In this document: in pieces, positions 44,810-55,662 of the stretch
Numbering within the stretch: position 1 is the first letter of the stretch
Layout of the letters: each line of letters begins with the position of its first letter
Assembly: GCF_963082655.1 (NCBI RefSeq)
Contig: NC_081553.1
Coordinates: 185,381,980 to 185,445,979, forward strand
Direction of reading: 5' to 3'
DNA from: Stomoxys calcitrans
Taxonomy: Eukaryota; Arthropoda; Insecta; Diptera; Muscidae
DNA: 64,000 nucleotides
The notes under the pieces: generated by a model
Told to the model about the DNA's origin: nothing
The model's input: only the letters and a program-made list of their open reading frames with translations
Databases searched by the model: none
Program-made: the position numbers and the translations under genes

Positions 44810-45262
44810 GATATATAGATATTTGAGAGCTATATCTAAATCTGAATCGATTTCTATAAATCACCAATAATGTTAAGAGTCAAAAGAAAACCCTTCCTGT
44901 CAAATTTTTAAAGAATTGGTTAGCAAATGACCACATTATTGCAATATTAGTCCAAATCGGACGAACATATATATGTGAGCTATATACAAATCTGAACCGA
45001 TTTTTACAAATTCGACATCCTTCCTCTCTAGGCCGAAAAACATGACCGTACCAAATTTTAAGGCGATCAGACGAAAATTGCGACCTGTACTTTATACACA
45101 AATTGGACAGACGGACAGACAGACGGACATAACTAAATCGAATCGATTCTGAGTCGATAGTTATACTTATTAATGAGCCTTTCTCTCTTCTTTTTGGATG
45201 TTACAAACAAATGCACTATGTTATAATACCCTGTCAAGCAGTGGTGGTGTAGGGTATAACAA
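44810..45262 (-). mobile_element. DINE-like element, second subfamily
   Basis: Right to left from TATACCCTACACCACCACTG at about 45261, through the GAATCGATTCGATTTAG and GTCCGTCTGTCTGTCCG tracts, to monomers near 44830. It matches 35893-36861. The terminal hairpin is missing. Confidence 0.6.
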
Positions 45263-45440
45263 TGGTATAGATGCCATGTAAAAACTTCTCCACAAGGAGG
45301 TGTTGCACTGCGGTATACCGTTCGGACTCGGTTATAAAAAGGAGGCTTCTTATCATTGAGCTTAAACTTGAATCGAAGAAGTTTGACCCTCTTCCTCAAT
45401 GAAATGTTCATGGGCAATTTGCATTTTGCATGTGGCTGGA
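45263..45440 (+). mobile_element. tRNA-derived SINE, 3' part
   Basis: Body from ATGCCATGTAAAAACTTC, GTTCGGACTCGGTTATAAAAA and the tail segment ATTGAGCTTAAACTTGAATC. The tRNA-like head is missing; the DINE arm abuts it. Confidence 0.65.
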
Positions 45441-45469
45441 ACACTTGAGGAATGTAACTTAGATACCGG

Positions 45470-46262
45470 TTTAGGCAAGCTGTGGGTTTCTGTTAAGCCA
45501 CTCTTGAACTCTGCAAGAAGCGATGCCAGGAACTCAGTCACTTTTGGCTAAGTAACTTTGACTGATCCGGGTTGCTCAACCGTCAATTTATTAAGCATCC
45601 CTAGAGTGGCAAGGCTAGGGGAGAGCCAATTGTCGTATCCGTGATTTCCGTGCCGATGGGCAGCCATTACTATTTACCGTGGACGAAGATACAAATGTCA
45701 TCCGTGGCGTAAAGTCATCCAAGGCGTTGAGCCCCGACGGAATCTCTACACTGGTAGTGAAGAATCTGGTTTTACCTGTAGTCGAGTACCTTACAACTGT
45801 CCTCAACCTGTCTTTGAACACTCTGTAGGTACCCGATGTCTGGAAAATAAGCAGAGTGATCCTATGGAAAGTAGCCAAGCAAGGGGGACTTGTACACACC
45901 AATCACCCTTCTCCCACCAGTTGCCAAGACCCTTGAGCCTCGTTGGAGTATTTCCATTCGCCAATCATCAGCACAACAACTGCTTTGCATGCCATCATCG
46001 CACACATTTGCTGTGTCTTCAATCAACCCAGGCCATGTTATAGGACGGTCCTCGTGGCTCTGGAGCTATCGAAAGTATTCGACACAGTCAGCCATGCCAA
46101 ACTATTTGAGGAAATCGTCAACACGTCCCTCAAACCAGGCCTGCAACGCTGGGTCACGAATTATCTGTATGGTCGCCAGTCGTTTGAGGAATTTAGAGAT
46201 ACAAAGTCGAAAGCTCGTAGAGGGGAACAGGCAGATCCCCAAGGCGAAGTGATATCTTCCTA
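45470..46262 (+). pseudogene. Non-LTR retrotransposon family C, RT remnant
   Basis: Broken frames encode a reverse transcriptase of another non-LTR family: a DGIS-type fingers block near 45737 and the WK(I)SRVILWKVAKQGG-like segment near 45840. The palm follows, with VALELSKVFDTVSHAKLFEE (first catalytic Asp) at about 46050-46115 and then WVTNYLYGRQSFEEFRD. A decayed PQG block follows near 46235. The sequence stops before the YADD motif. The clade is uncertain (Jockey-like?), since such LDLSKAFDTVSH blocks occur in several insect non-LTR groups. No other copy is in this window. Confidence 0.7.
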
Positions 46263-46371
46263 ACGTTGATATCTGCGATAGGTTTATTGCCGCTATCTTC
46301 AACCACACTGTTCACTACAAATATGCTACCAACTATAAAATTTCCCATCAGCATACCATTCTAACATTCCA

Positions 46372-46458
46372 CTTCTCTAGTATCAATGAGTACAGTCCGA
46401 TTAAAAATTAAGCTCAATGAAAAGGGGGTCTCATTTTTTATTCTGAACCCGAACGGCG
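46372..46458 (-). mobile_element. tRNA-derived SINE tail, interrupted
   Basis: Tail and body sequence (ATCAATGAGTACAGTCCG, then CCCGAACGGCG) stop exactly where a CACAAAGGG sequence begins. In intact SINE copies GAACGGCG is followed by TG(C/T)CGCAG. Confidence 0.65.
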
Positions 46459-46830
46459 CACAAAGGGATAAGAAAAAATAAGTGCCATTTTTGAACAGAT
46501 AAAGATATTATCACGAAAATTTAAATAATTATAGGTGTTAACCAGTTGACGTGCAAAATTTCAGGGCCCTAGAAGGCTCGGAGGCCCATTGGTGGGCCTC
46601 CAAAATTTTTTTCGGGACGCCACAAGATATGCTTTACTTTTCATATAACATATGCCCCAAAGCAAACCTTTATCGGTGACGAATAGTATCCAGATTGCCT
46701 GCCAAGAACGAACTCCTGATTTAAGGTCTTGAGCTCACAAAAAGGGAAATTTCTACTTTGTTTTCCATCGATGCGCTTTTGTTCTTGTTACTCGTTAAAT
46801 TGAACTTAGCTTTTAATGCGCCTCAAGGTA
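46459..46830 (+). mobile_element. Possible decayed Transib-like fragment
   Basis: Begins CACAAAGGGATAAGAAAAAA, one heptamer mismatch cluster away from the end at 31985 (CACAGTGGGATAGAATCG). It shares patchy internal similarity with that fragment (GGGCCCTAG, TTTTCGGGACGCC). It sits immediately after a GC-rich break in a SINE. No second end is found. Weak support. Confidence 0.35.
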
Positions 46831-47565
46831 TGCTCTAGCATATGCCCTAAATCAAAGTATCACATAAAACAAAAAAATACGCAATGAAACCTCTATTTGA
46901 AAAATATTTTCCATTTGTAATGAATAAAAACTTTTAATACACTTTTTTTGCAGCAAAATTACATGTATAGGGTTTTTTGTGTTTTTTATTACACATCCAT
47001 ATATTGTTCTGCTGCTTGCATTCACATACAGCCTTGATTGTAAATCAAATGGTAGCAACTTCCATTAGCTACATAGCTGGCATTGGTCAGCATACAGCCA
47101 GCAAAGTGGTCAACAAATGGATAAACATTAAAAAAATATCAAATTACAAAAAAAAAAAGTTATGCAACCGTATTTTTTCTAAAATCTCATTTTACAATAT
47201 TCGAAGCAGAAAAACTGAGTGCTGAATGCTAGAGAAATTTACAAATGGCTGGGCAAAAACTTTTCTGATTGAAAATCAACAATTTCTGGGAATTAAGTGA
47301 AAAAAAAACCGAACGGAACAGAGTATGATTCAAATATTACATCGCCAACTTTATCCTCTAAGGCTGTGAAGGCTATATCACAGAGTTCTAGTTGTGGCCT
47401 CTAAAAACATTCAAAATGGAAATTTTGTTTAGTGAAATGTTTGTGCTACAATAAGCCTGTGAAACGAGAGTTTTTTTCTCTTTTTGCCCTTAACGTAAAG
47501 TGTTAATGAAAGCCCTTGGGCTTACTGCCTTTGTTGTTCATGTAGGCCTGTAAAGCATAAAATAA
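46831..47565. other. Single-copy AT-rich sequence
   Basis: About 730 bp with A/T runs and no recognised gene or repeat. Confidence 0.4.
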
Positions 47566-48138
47566 GTGTAACAAGTAAATGCTTGCTAAGATCGGCCAGG
47601 CCGAATTTTATATACCCTCCACCATGGATCGCATTTGTCGAGTTCTTTTCCCGATATATCTTTTTGGGCAAAGAAAGGATAATGGATGGAGCTATATTAA
47701 GTTATGGTCCGATTCGGACCATAATTGAATTGAATGTTAGAGACACAAATGTATAAAATTTCGGCCAATTCGGATAAGAGTTGCTACCTTAGAGGCTCAA
47801 GAAGTAAAATCGGGGGATCGATTTATATGAAAGCTGTTTCAGGATATAAACCAATTTAGACCACATTTTAAACGTATGTGGAGTATCATGGGAGAAGCCC
47901 TTGTACAAAATTTCAGCAAAATCGGATAAGAATTGTGCCCTCGATGGCTCAAGAATTCAAGATCCATGATGGGTTTATATGGCAGCTACATTACAACATG
48001 GACCGATATGGCCCATTTACAATGCCAACCGACCTACACTAATAGGAAGTATTTTTGCAAAATTTCGAGTGCCTAGCTTTTTTCCTTCGGAAGTTAGTGT
48101 ACTTTCGAGTGACAGACAGACGGAAAGACGGACCGACA
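47566..48138 (-). mobile_element. DINE-like element, 5' arm missing
   Basis: The minus-strand element ends at 47566-47620 with the ATTCGGCCTGGCCGAT hairpin and TTACTTGTTAC. Internal monomers and the start of the GTCCGTCTTTCCGTCTGTC tract are present. The arm is cut at 48138 by the CACAGTGGG-starting sequence. Confidence 0.65.
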
Positions 48139-48154
48139 CACAGTGGGAGAAAAT

Positions 48155-48999
48155 AAAACAAGTAACAAGTAAAAGCGTGCAAAGTTCGGCCGGGCCGAAT
48201 CTTATATACCCTTCACCATGGATCGCATTTGTCGAGTTCTTTTCCCGGCATCTCTTCTTAGGCAAAATAGGATATAAGAAAAGATTTGCTCTGCTATTAG
48301 AGCGAGATCAAGATATGGTCCGCCTTGGACCACAATTAAATTATATGTTGGAGACCTGTGTAAAATGTAAGATAATTCGAATAAGAATTGCGCCCTTTGG
48401 GGGCTCAAGAAGTAAAATAGAGAGATCGATTCATATGGGAGCTGTATCAGGCTATAGACCGATTCGGACCATAATAAACACGTATGTTGATGGTCATGAG
48501 GGGATCCGTCGTACAAAATGTCAGACAAATCGGATAATAATTGCGATTCTAGAGGCTCAAGAAGTCAAGATCCCAGATCGGTTTATATGGCAGCTATATC
48601 AGGTTATGAACCGATTTGAACCATACTCGGCACAGTTGTTGAATGTCATAACAAAACACGTCGTGCAAAATTTAATTCGAATCGGATAAGAATTCCGCAT
48701 GTAGAGGCTCAAGAAGTCAAGACCCAAGATCGGTTTATATAGCAGCTATATCAGATTATGGACCGATATAGCTCTTTTACAATACCAACCGACCTACACT
48801 AATAAGAAGTATTTGTGCAAAATTTCAAGCAGCAAGCATAACTACTTCGGAAGTTAGCGTGCTTTCGACAGACAGACGGACGGACGGACATGGCTAGATC
48901 GACACAAAATGTCGCGACGATCAAGAATATATATACTTTATGAGGTCTCAGACGAATATTTCGAGTAGTTACACCCATCCTATGGTGGAGGGTATAAAA
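48155..48999 (-). mobile_element. DINE-like element, complete
   Basis: From the TTTTTATACCCTCCACCAT arm at 48999, the ATATATTCTTGATCGTCG core and GTCCGTCCGTCTGTCTG, through four to five monomers, to TTCGGCCCGGCCGAAC at about 48185-48200 and ACTTGTTAC. Well preserved on both ends. Confidence 0.8.
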
Positions 49000-49942
49000 A
49001 GGCATTGAGTTCGGCCGGGCCGAACTTTGGATACCCACCACCTCGGGTATAGGCTTAAAGTAAGATTAGGTGTGTTGGTGTGGGTGTTTTGGGAGACTTA
49101 AAGTAACACACTGTATCAAATTTCAGCGAAATTGGGCAATAAATAAAGCTTTTATGGGCTTCATATCCTTTATCGGCAGATCCGTCTATATGGCAGCTAT
49201 ATCTAAATATAGGCTGATCTGAACCATATTTGGGTCAGATATTGGTAGGCTTAAAGTAACACACTGTTTCAAATTTCAGCGAAATTGTGCTACAAAAAAA
49301 AAGTTTTTATGGGCTTCAGACCCCTTATCGGCAGATCCGTCTATATGACAGCTATATCTAAATATAGTTCGATCTAAACCATACTTGGATCAGATATTGG
49401 TAGGCCTAAAGTTACACACTGTTTCAAATTTCAGCGAAATCGGTTAAAAAATAACCCTTTTAATGGCTTCAGACCCTTTATCGGGAGATCGGTCTATATG
49501 GCAGCTATATCTGAATATAGTCCGATCGGAGCCATATTTGGGTCAGATGTCGGTAGGCCTAAATCTACTCACTGTTTAAAAGTTCACCAAAATTGAATGA
49601 AAAATATAGTTATTATGGGCACTAGACCCTTTATCGGAAAATCGGTCTACATAGCAGCTATATCCAAATATGGTCCGATTTGGCCCGTTCAAGAACTTAG
49701 CCAGCGTGCATCAAAAAGACGTATCTGTGCCAAATTTCAGCTCAATATCTCAATTTTTGAAGCCTTAGAGTGATTACAACAGTCGGACGGACAGACGGAC
49801 AGACGGACATCGTTAAATCGTCTTAGAATTTTACGACGATCCGATATATATAGACTTTGTAGGATCGTAAATTGATATTTCGATGTGTTGCAAACGGAAT
49901 GACTAAATGAATATACCCCTATCCTACGGTGGTGGGTAAAAA
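49000..49942 (-). mobile_element. DINE-like element, third monomer variant
   Basis: From a TTTTTTACCCACCACCG arm at 49942, through GTCCGTCTGTCCGTCCG, to monomers ('ttggtaggcctaaa', 'aacacactgtttcaaattt'), ending with the hairpin AGTTCGGCCCGGCCGAACT at about 49010-49027. It abuts the previous copy head to tail. Confidence 0.75.
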
Positions 49943-49996
49943 AAGTGTATTTTTTGAATATTTTAGTCAAAAAGAGTTTTTTCATTGACTTGTTTT

Positions 49997-50756
49997 TTTA
50001 TACCCTCCACCATAGGATGGGGGGTATACTAATTTCGTCATTCTGTTTGTAACTACTCAAAATATTCGTCTGAGACCCCATAAAGTATATATATTCGTGA
50101 TCGTCGCGACATTTTATGTCGATCTAGCCATGTCTGTCCGTCTGTCCGTCCGTCTGTCCGTCCGTCCGTCCGTCCGTCCGTCCGTCCGTCCGTCCGTCCG
50201 TCCGTCTGTCCGTCCATCTGTCCGTCCGTCCGTCCGTCCGTCCGTCTGTCCGTCTGTCCGTCTGTCCGTCCGTCCGTCCGTCTGTCCGTCCGTCCGTCTG
50301 TCTGTCGAAAGCACGCTAACTTCCGAAGGAGTAAAGCTAGCCGTTTGAAATTTTGCACAAATACTTTTTATTAGTGTAGGTCGGTTGGTTTTGTAAATGG
50401 GCCATATCGGTCCATGTTTTGATATAGCTGCCATATAAACCGATCTTGGGTCTTGATTTCTTGAGCCTCTAGAGTGCGCACTGCTTATCCGATTGGAATG
50501 AAATATAGCACGACGGATCCTCTCATAACCATCAACATACGTGTTAGTCTATGGTCTGAATCGGTCTATAACTCGATACAGCTCCCATATAAATCGATCT
50601 CACTATTTTACTTCTTGAGCCCCCAAAGGGCGCAATTCTTATTCGAATTGGCTGACATTTTACACAGGTCTTCAATCTATAATTTACAAATGCGTTCCAT
50701 GGTGGAGGGTATATAAGATTCGGCCCGGCCGAACTTAGCACGCTTTTACTTGTTTT
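49997..50756 (+). mobile_element. DINE-like element with expanded GTCY tract
   Basis: Complete from the TTTTTATACCCTCCACCATA arm to the TTCGGCCCGGCCGAACTTAG hairpin and CGCTTTTACTTGTTT. It contains only about two monomers but a very long GTCC/GTCT minisatellite (50132-50306). Confidence 0.85.
50132..50306 (+). repeat. GTCC/GTCT minisatellite
   Basis: About 44 uninterrupted tetramers GTCC or GTCT (one GTCCATCT break near 50215). It is an expansion of the short GTCY tract present in every complete DINE copy here, a hallmark of Drosophila DINE-1/INE-1. Open frames across it are artefacts of the repeat. Confidence 0.95.
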
Positions 50757-50784
50757 TTTTTAAATTGCTAAAATACCTCAATTT

Positions 50785-51870
50785 TTATAGACTCTACCAT
50801 AGGAAGCGGGTATACTTATTTCGTCATTCTGTTTGTTACACCTCAAAATATTCGCCTAAGATCATAATATTCAGTATATATATTCTTGTTCGTCATGACT
50901 TTTAGGTCGATCTAGTCATGTCCGTTCTTCCGTCCGTCCGTCTGTCTGTCTCAAGCACGCTAACATTCGAAGGATTAAAGTTAGAGTAAAAGTATGCGCA
51001 ATTCTAATTCGATTTGGCTAAATTTTGCATACGGTGTTTTATTATCCAATAAATGTGTCAAGTATGGTCTTAATCGGTTGACAAACTGACATTGCCATAT
51101 GGCGACCTTAAATCCTGACTTCAAGAGCTTTTAGGGGGCGCAATTCGTATACCATTTTGCTGAAATTATGCACAGTGTTCTGGCATGACTACCAACAACT
51201 ACGGTCTAAATCAGTCCATAACCTGATATAGCCGCCATATAAACCGATCTCCCGCTTCGACTTCATGAGCTACTGGAGGGCGCAACTAATATCCGATTTG
51301 ACTGAAATTTTGCATGACATGTTACGTTATGACTTCCAACAAATCTGCTAAGAATGGTTGAAATCGGTCCATAACCTGATATAGCTGTCATATTAGCCGA
51401 TCTTGGGTTTTGACTTCTTGGGCATCTAGAAGGCGCAGTTCTTGTCCGATCAAGTCTGAAGTTCTTATCCGATCGATGGTCTGAATCAGTCCATATCCTG
51501 ATATAGCCGCCATATAAACCGATCTCCCGTTTAGACATCTTGGGCTTCTAGAGGGCGCAATTCTTATCCGATTTAGCTGCAATTATGCATATGTCGTTTT
51601 GGTATGATTTCCTACAACTGTTTCAAATATGTTATAAATCGGTATATAACCTAATATAGCTGCCAAATAAACCGATCTCCCAGTTTGAATTTTTGAGCTC
51701 TAGAGGGCGCAATTATTACTCGATTTGCCTGACATTTTGGAAGTGATGTTTTTCTATGACTGGGGTTTTTCTATTTGAAAAAGTCATTCAAAGAATTTGA
51801 AAAATGCGATCCGTGGTGGAGGGTATATGAGATTCGGCCAGCCCGTTTTAAACACGCTTTTATTTGTTGA
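50785..51870 (+). mobile_element. DINE-like element, degenerate but complete
   Basis: Arm TTATAGACTCTACCATAGG, core ATATATTCTTGTTCGTC, GTCCGTCCGTCTGTCTG, five monomers, and a decayed end ATTCGGCCAGCCCG followed by CACGCTTTTATTTGTTG. The hairpin stem is broken by substitutions. Confidence 0.7.
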
Positions 51871-52052
51871 AGGATACTTTCATCTGCAAAACCCTTAACA
51901 GAATTATTTTTATTATTCTGTATCTCTTTTTTATCAATGGTTCTATCCGTTGGAGTTCTTTCAAATTTCAGCAATAAATCCGCTTTTTATGGAATTAAGG
52001 ATCTAAATCAGAAGATCGGTCTATAAAGCAATCATATACGATCTCAATCTGG

Positions 52053-52150
52053 AGGCCACCGTAGCGCAGAGTTTAACACGCCTGGGTTCGAATCCCGTTG
52101 AGAACATCAGATTATCCCCTCCTAATGCTGGCAACATTTGTGTGGAACTA
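52053..52150 (+). mobile_element. tRNA-derived SINE head
   Basis: GGCCACCGTAGCGCAGAG A-box region and an intact B box GGGTTCGAATCCCG. About 20 bases between the boxes are deleted, and the body is cut at about 52150 where a family A 3' end begins. Confidence 0.75.
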
Positions 52151-52152
52151 GT

Positions 52153-52445
52153 TTAGGTTAGATTTAAGTGGCAGTCTGCCATCAGACTCATTAAGACGTC
52201 TGCGTCGATTGTGATATCACAGGAATGGAAGAAGGAAGATGCCTTCTAGTTCTTATCGTTGAACCATCCAGATAGCTTAAAAAAAGCTCAACAACTTGCG
52301 AACGTTCACATCCGCTTAATCAGGCAGATTCTCAAAGAAATAAGAACTTTAAGTGGAACAGCTTCTGACTGCCAGTGCGGGACATACACAGAAGGTGTTC
52401 TACCTTCTGCTCTCCTTATATTGAATGCCTGTGTCTCTGTAGACC
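52153..52445 (-). mobile_element. Family A 3' end fragment
   Basis: The 3' UTR and the last pol codons of family A in reverse: AGGTTAGATTTAAGTGGCAG, TTCTCAAAGAAATAAGAAC, and GACATACACAGAAGGTG. It matches 355-531 and 28301-28430. Extreme 5' truncation. Confidence 0.75.
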
Positions 52446-52570
52446 CAGACATGAGCAGAGCAAGTGTTGGATTGTCTCCTCTCCTGCGGGATTCACACAA
52501 ACAAAAAAATGCAGGAGGAATGGAGAACCCGAGCGGAGGTGAAGAAACGCCCATCCCCACGCAAGCACGG

Positions 52571-52598
52571 ATGTACCTACGCCGGAGCGTAGGTACTT
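52571..52598. repeat. Short perfect hairpin
   Basis: GTACCTACGC (52573-52582), a four-base CGGA loop, and GCGTAGGTAC (52587-52596) form a perfect 10-bp stem, with an outer GCAAG/CTTGC pair. No known function; not near a recognised gene. Confidence 0.8.
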
Positions 52599-52657
52599 GC
52601 GTCTTCAGTTAAAGAGACGGCTATACCTCTCGTGTGGTTTAAAATTTTAAAGATTTC

Positions 52658-52995
52658 TCATGTTTAGGTTTGGTTAGGTTAGGTTGAAAAGTGGATGCAG
52701 ATATTAATCCGCCCCATGCCACTATGGACATACACCGAAGCCAGTAATCGGCTTGTTGTGCGCTCTAAAAACTATCAAGTAACCTCTAAAAAGAAAATTT
52801 TAAGTAAGGAATTCCATGCTACTTTCAAAATCCTTAATTGTTTTCAATACCACTTCCCTAAGTTGGTTCATGTCTGGTATTGTGTCTCCACCTTAGTGAC
52901 AAAGGAATTGCTCCAATGTCTCATCATGTTCCCCGCATGTCCTACACGTGCCATCACTTGCCGAACAGATTTTACATAAGTGAGCTCGTAGTCCC
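52658..52995 (-). mobile_element. Family B 3' end fragment
   Basis: Begins with the reverse tail GGTTAGGTTAGGTTGAAAAG and runs through 3' UTR (CCAGTAATCGGCTTGTTG) to the ACATAAGTGAGCTCGTAGTC pol end, where a SINE follows. Confidence 0.8.
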
Positions 52996-52997
52996 AC

Positions 52998-53310
52998 CGG
53001 AGGGGACCGTAGCGCAGAGGTTAGCATGTCCGCTTATGACGCTGAACGCCCGGGTTCGAATCCTGACGAGACCATCAAAAAAAATTTTCAGCGGTGGTTT
53101 TCCCCTCCTAATGCTGGCAAACATTTGTGAGGTACTATGCCATGTAAAACTTCTCTCCAAAGAGGTGCCTCACTGCGACACGCCGTTCGGACTCGGCAAA
53201 TAAAAAGGAGGCCCCTTATCATTGAGCTTAAACTTGAAACGGACTGCAACTCATTGATATGTGAGAAGTTTGCCCCTGTTCCTTAGTGGAATGTTCATGT
53301 GTAAAATTTG
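52998..53310 (+). mobile_element. tRNA-derived SINE, best full-length copy
   Basis: About 313 bp. The tRNA-like head has GTAGCGCAGAGGTTAGC (A box) and GGGTTCGAATCCTG (B box), the two internal RNA polymerase III promoter elements. The body has CAGCGGTGGTTTTCCCCTCC and GGACTCGGCAAATAAAAAGG, and the tail ends near GGAATGTTCATGTG. SINEs like this are non-coding and rely on a non-LTR element's enzyme. No poly(A) tail is obvious. Confidence 0.85.
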
Positions 53311-55317
53311 CAATTTACCATTTCAAGGATGGTTGTAATCCTTGTTTAAATAAAGGACCAAAAATACCACTTGAGGTTAAAGTGTTCTTCAAAACGATTC
53401 TTCGCAGTGATATGAATAATTTGACTCAACACATTAATGTCCAATATTACAAGAATTTTCGGGTGACTCCTGTTAGTTCCTCAGAAACCATACTCTGTTG
53501 CAAACCATCCGCAATTTCGTTCGTTCAAATTTAAATCTGAATAATCTTCTCTTTAAACATGGCTTTAACACCCAATTGGGAGTATCACTCACACAAAATT
53601 TATTTAAATATTTGCCTGCAAATGTAATTTTTTGTCTGGCTTTAAATATATGCGAATGTACCTCGACCTTCACTTTAATTTAAGGATTTTTCTTAAGAAT
53701 GTTGTAAACCACCCTCTTGCCATTTTTCTCAAATTTCGATGTTGTAAAAAAAAATAAACTTTTATGTGTTAAACGTGTCTCATATTGAAACAGGAGACTC
53801 CGTTCTCCATACTCACATAACATATGCCAATTTTTAAGACATTCCCCTTATCTGCGACATCATTCGCTTTATTCCCATCATCATCATCCTCATCGTCAGT
53901 CTTTAACGTCCACTGGGATATTATAGCCCCTGGGGGAGGGAGGTAGGTAGGTAGGGTGGCATAAAGGACTTTGGTCGCCTTGACAGCAGCATCAAACAAT
54001 GTCTGGCAAAGTTTTTCTCCATAAATCATTTGTCGAGATTTATATTCAATAAGGATTAGACACAAAACTGAAAATGGCTACGATGCCTTTTCTGTCACTG
54101 AAGCCGTTTCCTTGGCACAGCCTAGGAGACTGAGCTGTCATTGAAATTTATGACATATGTTTGATGTTTTCTCAGTTTGCTCCTGTTTCAAAGCCAATAG
54201 ACCCTTAAACATGAATGGGTTTTAGTGGGATGACTTCTTGCTTCAGCTTCGAAACGCCTGCAAAATGTCCTTCCCATGTATTTCACGATATAGGAGATAC
54301 TTTTTTTTTTTTTTTTGTAGAAAGGCAAATGTTTATGATCGATTCGACTTTCTTTTCTGTCGTAGTGTCGTCAAATGACATGCCATTGAAAACATGCAGA
54401 TAAATAAATTTCTACTACCATTTTAGCCTGGAGCATAAAAACACTTGTCGACACGAATAGTCATTTTTATTAGCCTCCAAAAATGTAGCCTGCCAGCTGC
54501 TGGGGAAGAGGGAAATTGGAAACTTTTATAACAACAAGCGAAAGCTTTCAATTTTATGGGCATATTTTTAAGTTAGCGTGAAATGAAGATTCCTGCATAC
54601 TTTTCGGAGGCAGAAACATAAACAAAAATATGTTGCCTACAGCAAGGGGAACCTTTAATGGTTCCCAACACATAATAACATTAAAGTGTGATGAAGAAAT
54701 ATTTCTTGACTCAGCAGATCATGAGTGGAAAGGGAAATTAATGAAAGAAACTAACTGGTGATTTGCACACATATAAAAAGATATTAAATTGAAGACCCTA
54801 AATAGATATTTTAAAGTTAAACATTTTCTTACGAACATTCTATTAAGGAACGCCGGCAAGACTTTTTCGTATAAATGAGGAATGAGGTCGGTTCTTGAAT
54901 TTAGAAATACGTTGCCCAGAGATTTAAAAGCTGTCTGAAAAGTTATCCATGCAAACCACTTTTAGTGCCAAAAAAATAAGCTCTTGACGGCGGTTGCTAC
55001 GCAATGCGCCTTCGGGCTCGCTTTGAAAATACTCCTCACAGACTTGTTCCTGGCCGTTATTCCATTCTGTAGTGGCTTAACTTATTTCGGGAGTGTAGAA
55101 GTTTCGCTTAACCCAGAAATGGACTTCAACGGACCATCAAAACTCCAGAAAATATCGAAAGAGTGAGACAGTCAGATGTGCGTTCTTCCCGGCGTTTGCT
55201 GAAGAATACACAATCAAGACCTTAAACCTAATTCCTAGAATCAATGAAATTGTTGCGACAGAATTTCCCCAACAGTCTTATCTCTCTCATAGGCGGTCTC
55301 CTATGGCCGTCACGCTC
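53311..55317. other. Single-copy sequence, 2 kb
   Basis: Not similar to other parts of the window. It holds a GGTAGGTAGGTAGG tract near 53940 and a 20-base T run near 54300. Small frames such as 53769-54065 (minus, with an acidic D/E-rich run from an ATC/ATCATC tract) show no domain. It may be intron or intergenic host sequence. Confidence 0.4.
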
Positions 55318-55662
55318 TCCAGGCTCAAGAAGTCAGGATCCTAGATCGGTTTATATGGCAGCTATATCAAAACATTCACCAATGTGACCCATTTACAATC
55401 GCATCCTAATTAGACAAATAAGATTTATTTGTGCAAAATTTTAAGCGGCTAGCCTTACTCCTTCGAAAGAAGCGTGCTTTCGACAGACAGACGGACGAAC
55501 GGACTGACTGATGGACGTTCATGGCTAGATCGACTTAAAATGCATGACGATCAAGAATATATATGTTTTATGGGATCTAAGACGAATATTTCGAGGAGTT
55601 ACAAACGAAATGACGAAATTAGTATACCCTCATCCTATGGTGGAGGGTATAAAAAGTATTAA
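55318..55662 (-). mobile_element. DINE-like element, 5' arm part
   Basis: Arm TTTTTATACCCTCCACCATA at 55655, core ATATATTCTTGATCGTC, a GTCCGTTCGTCCGTCTGTC-type tract and one to two monomers. The 3' part is missing. Confidence 0.7.

Noticed and set aside
47979..48689. 236-codon frame across two DINE copies
   Set aside because: It crosses the junction between two separate non-coding elements, and the translated words are those of the repeat monomers.
50053..50434. Arg/Thr/Asp-rich and Ser/Val/Arg-rich frames on both strands
   Set aside because: They translate the GTCC/GTCT minisatellite in several frames at once; there is no protein evidence.
53054..53070. GGTTCGAATCC box as a possible tRNA gene
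   Set aside because: It is the B box of the SINE head. No full cloverleaf with an acceptor stem and CCA-side can be formed.
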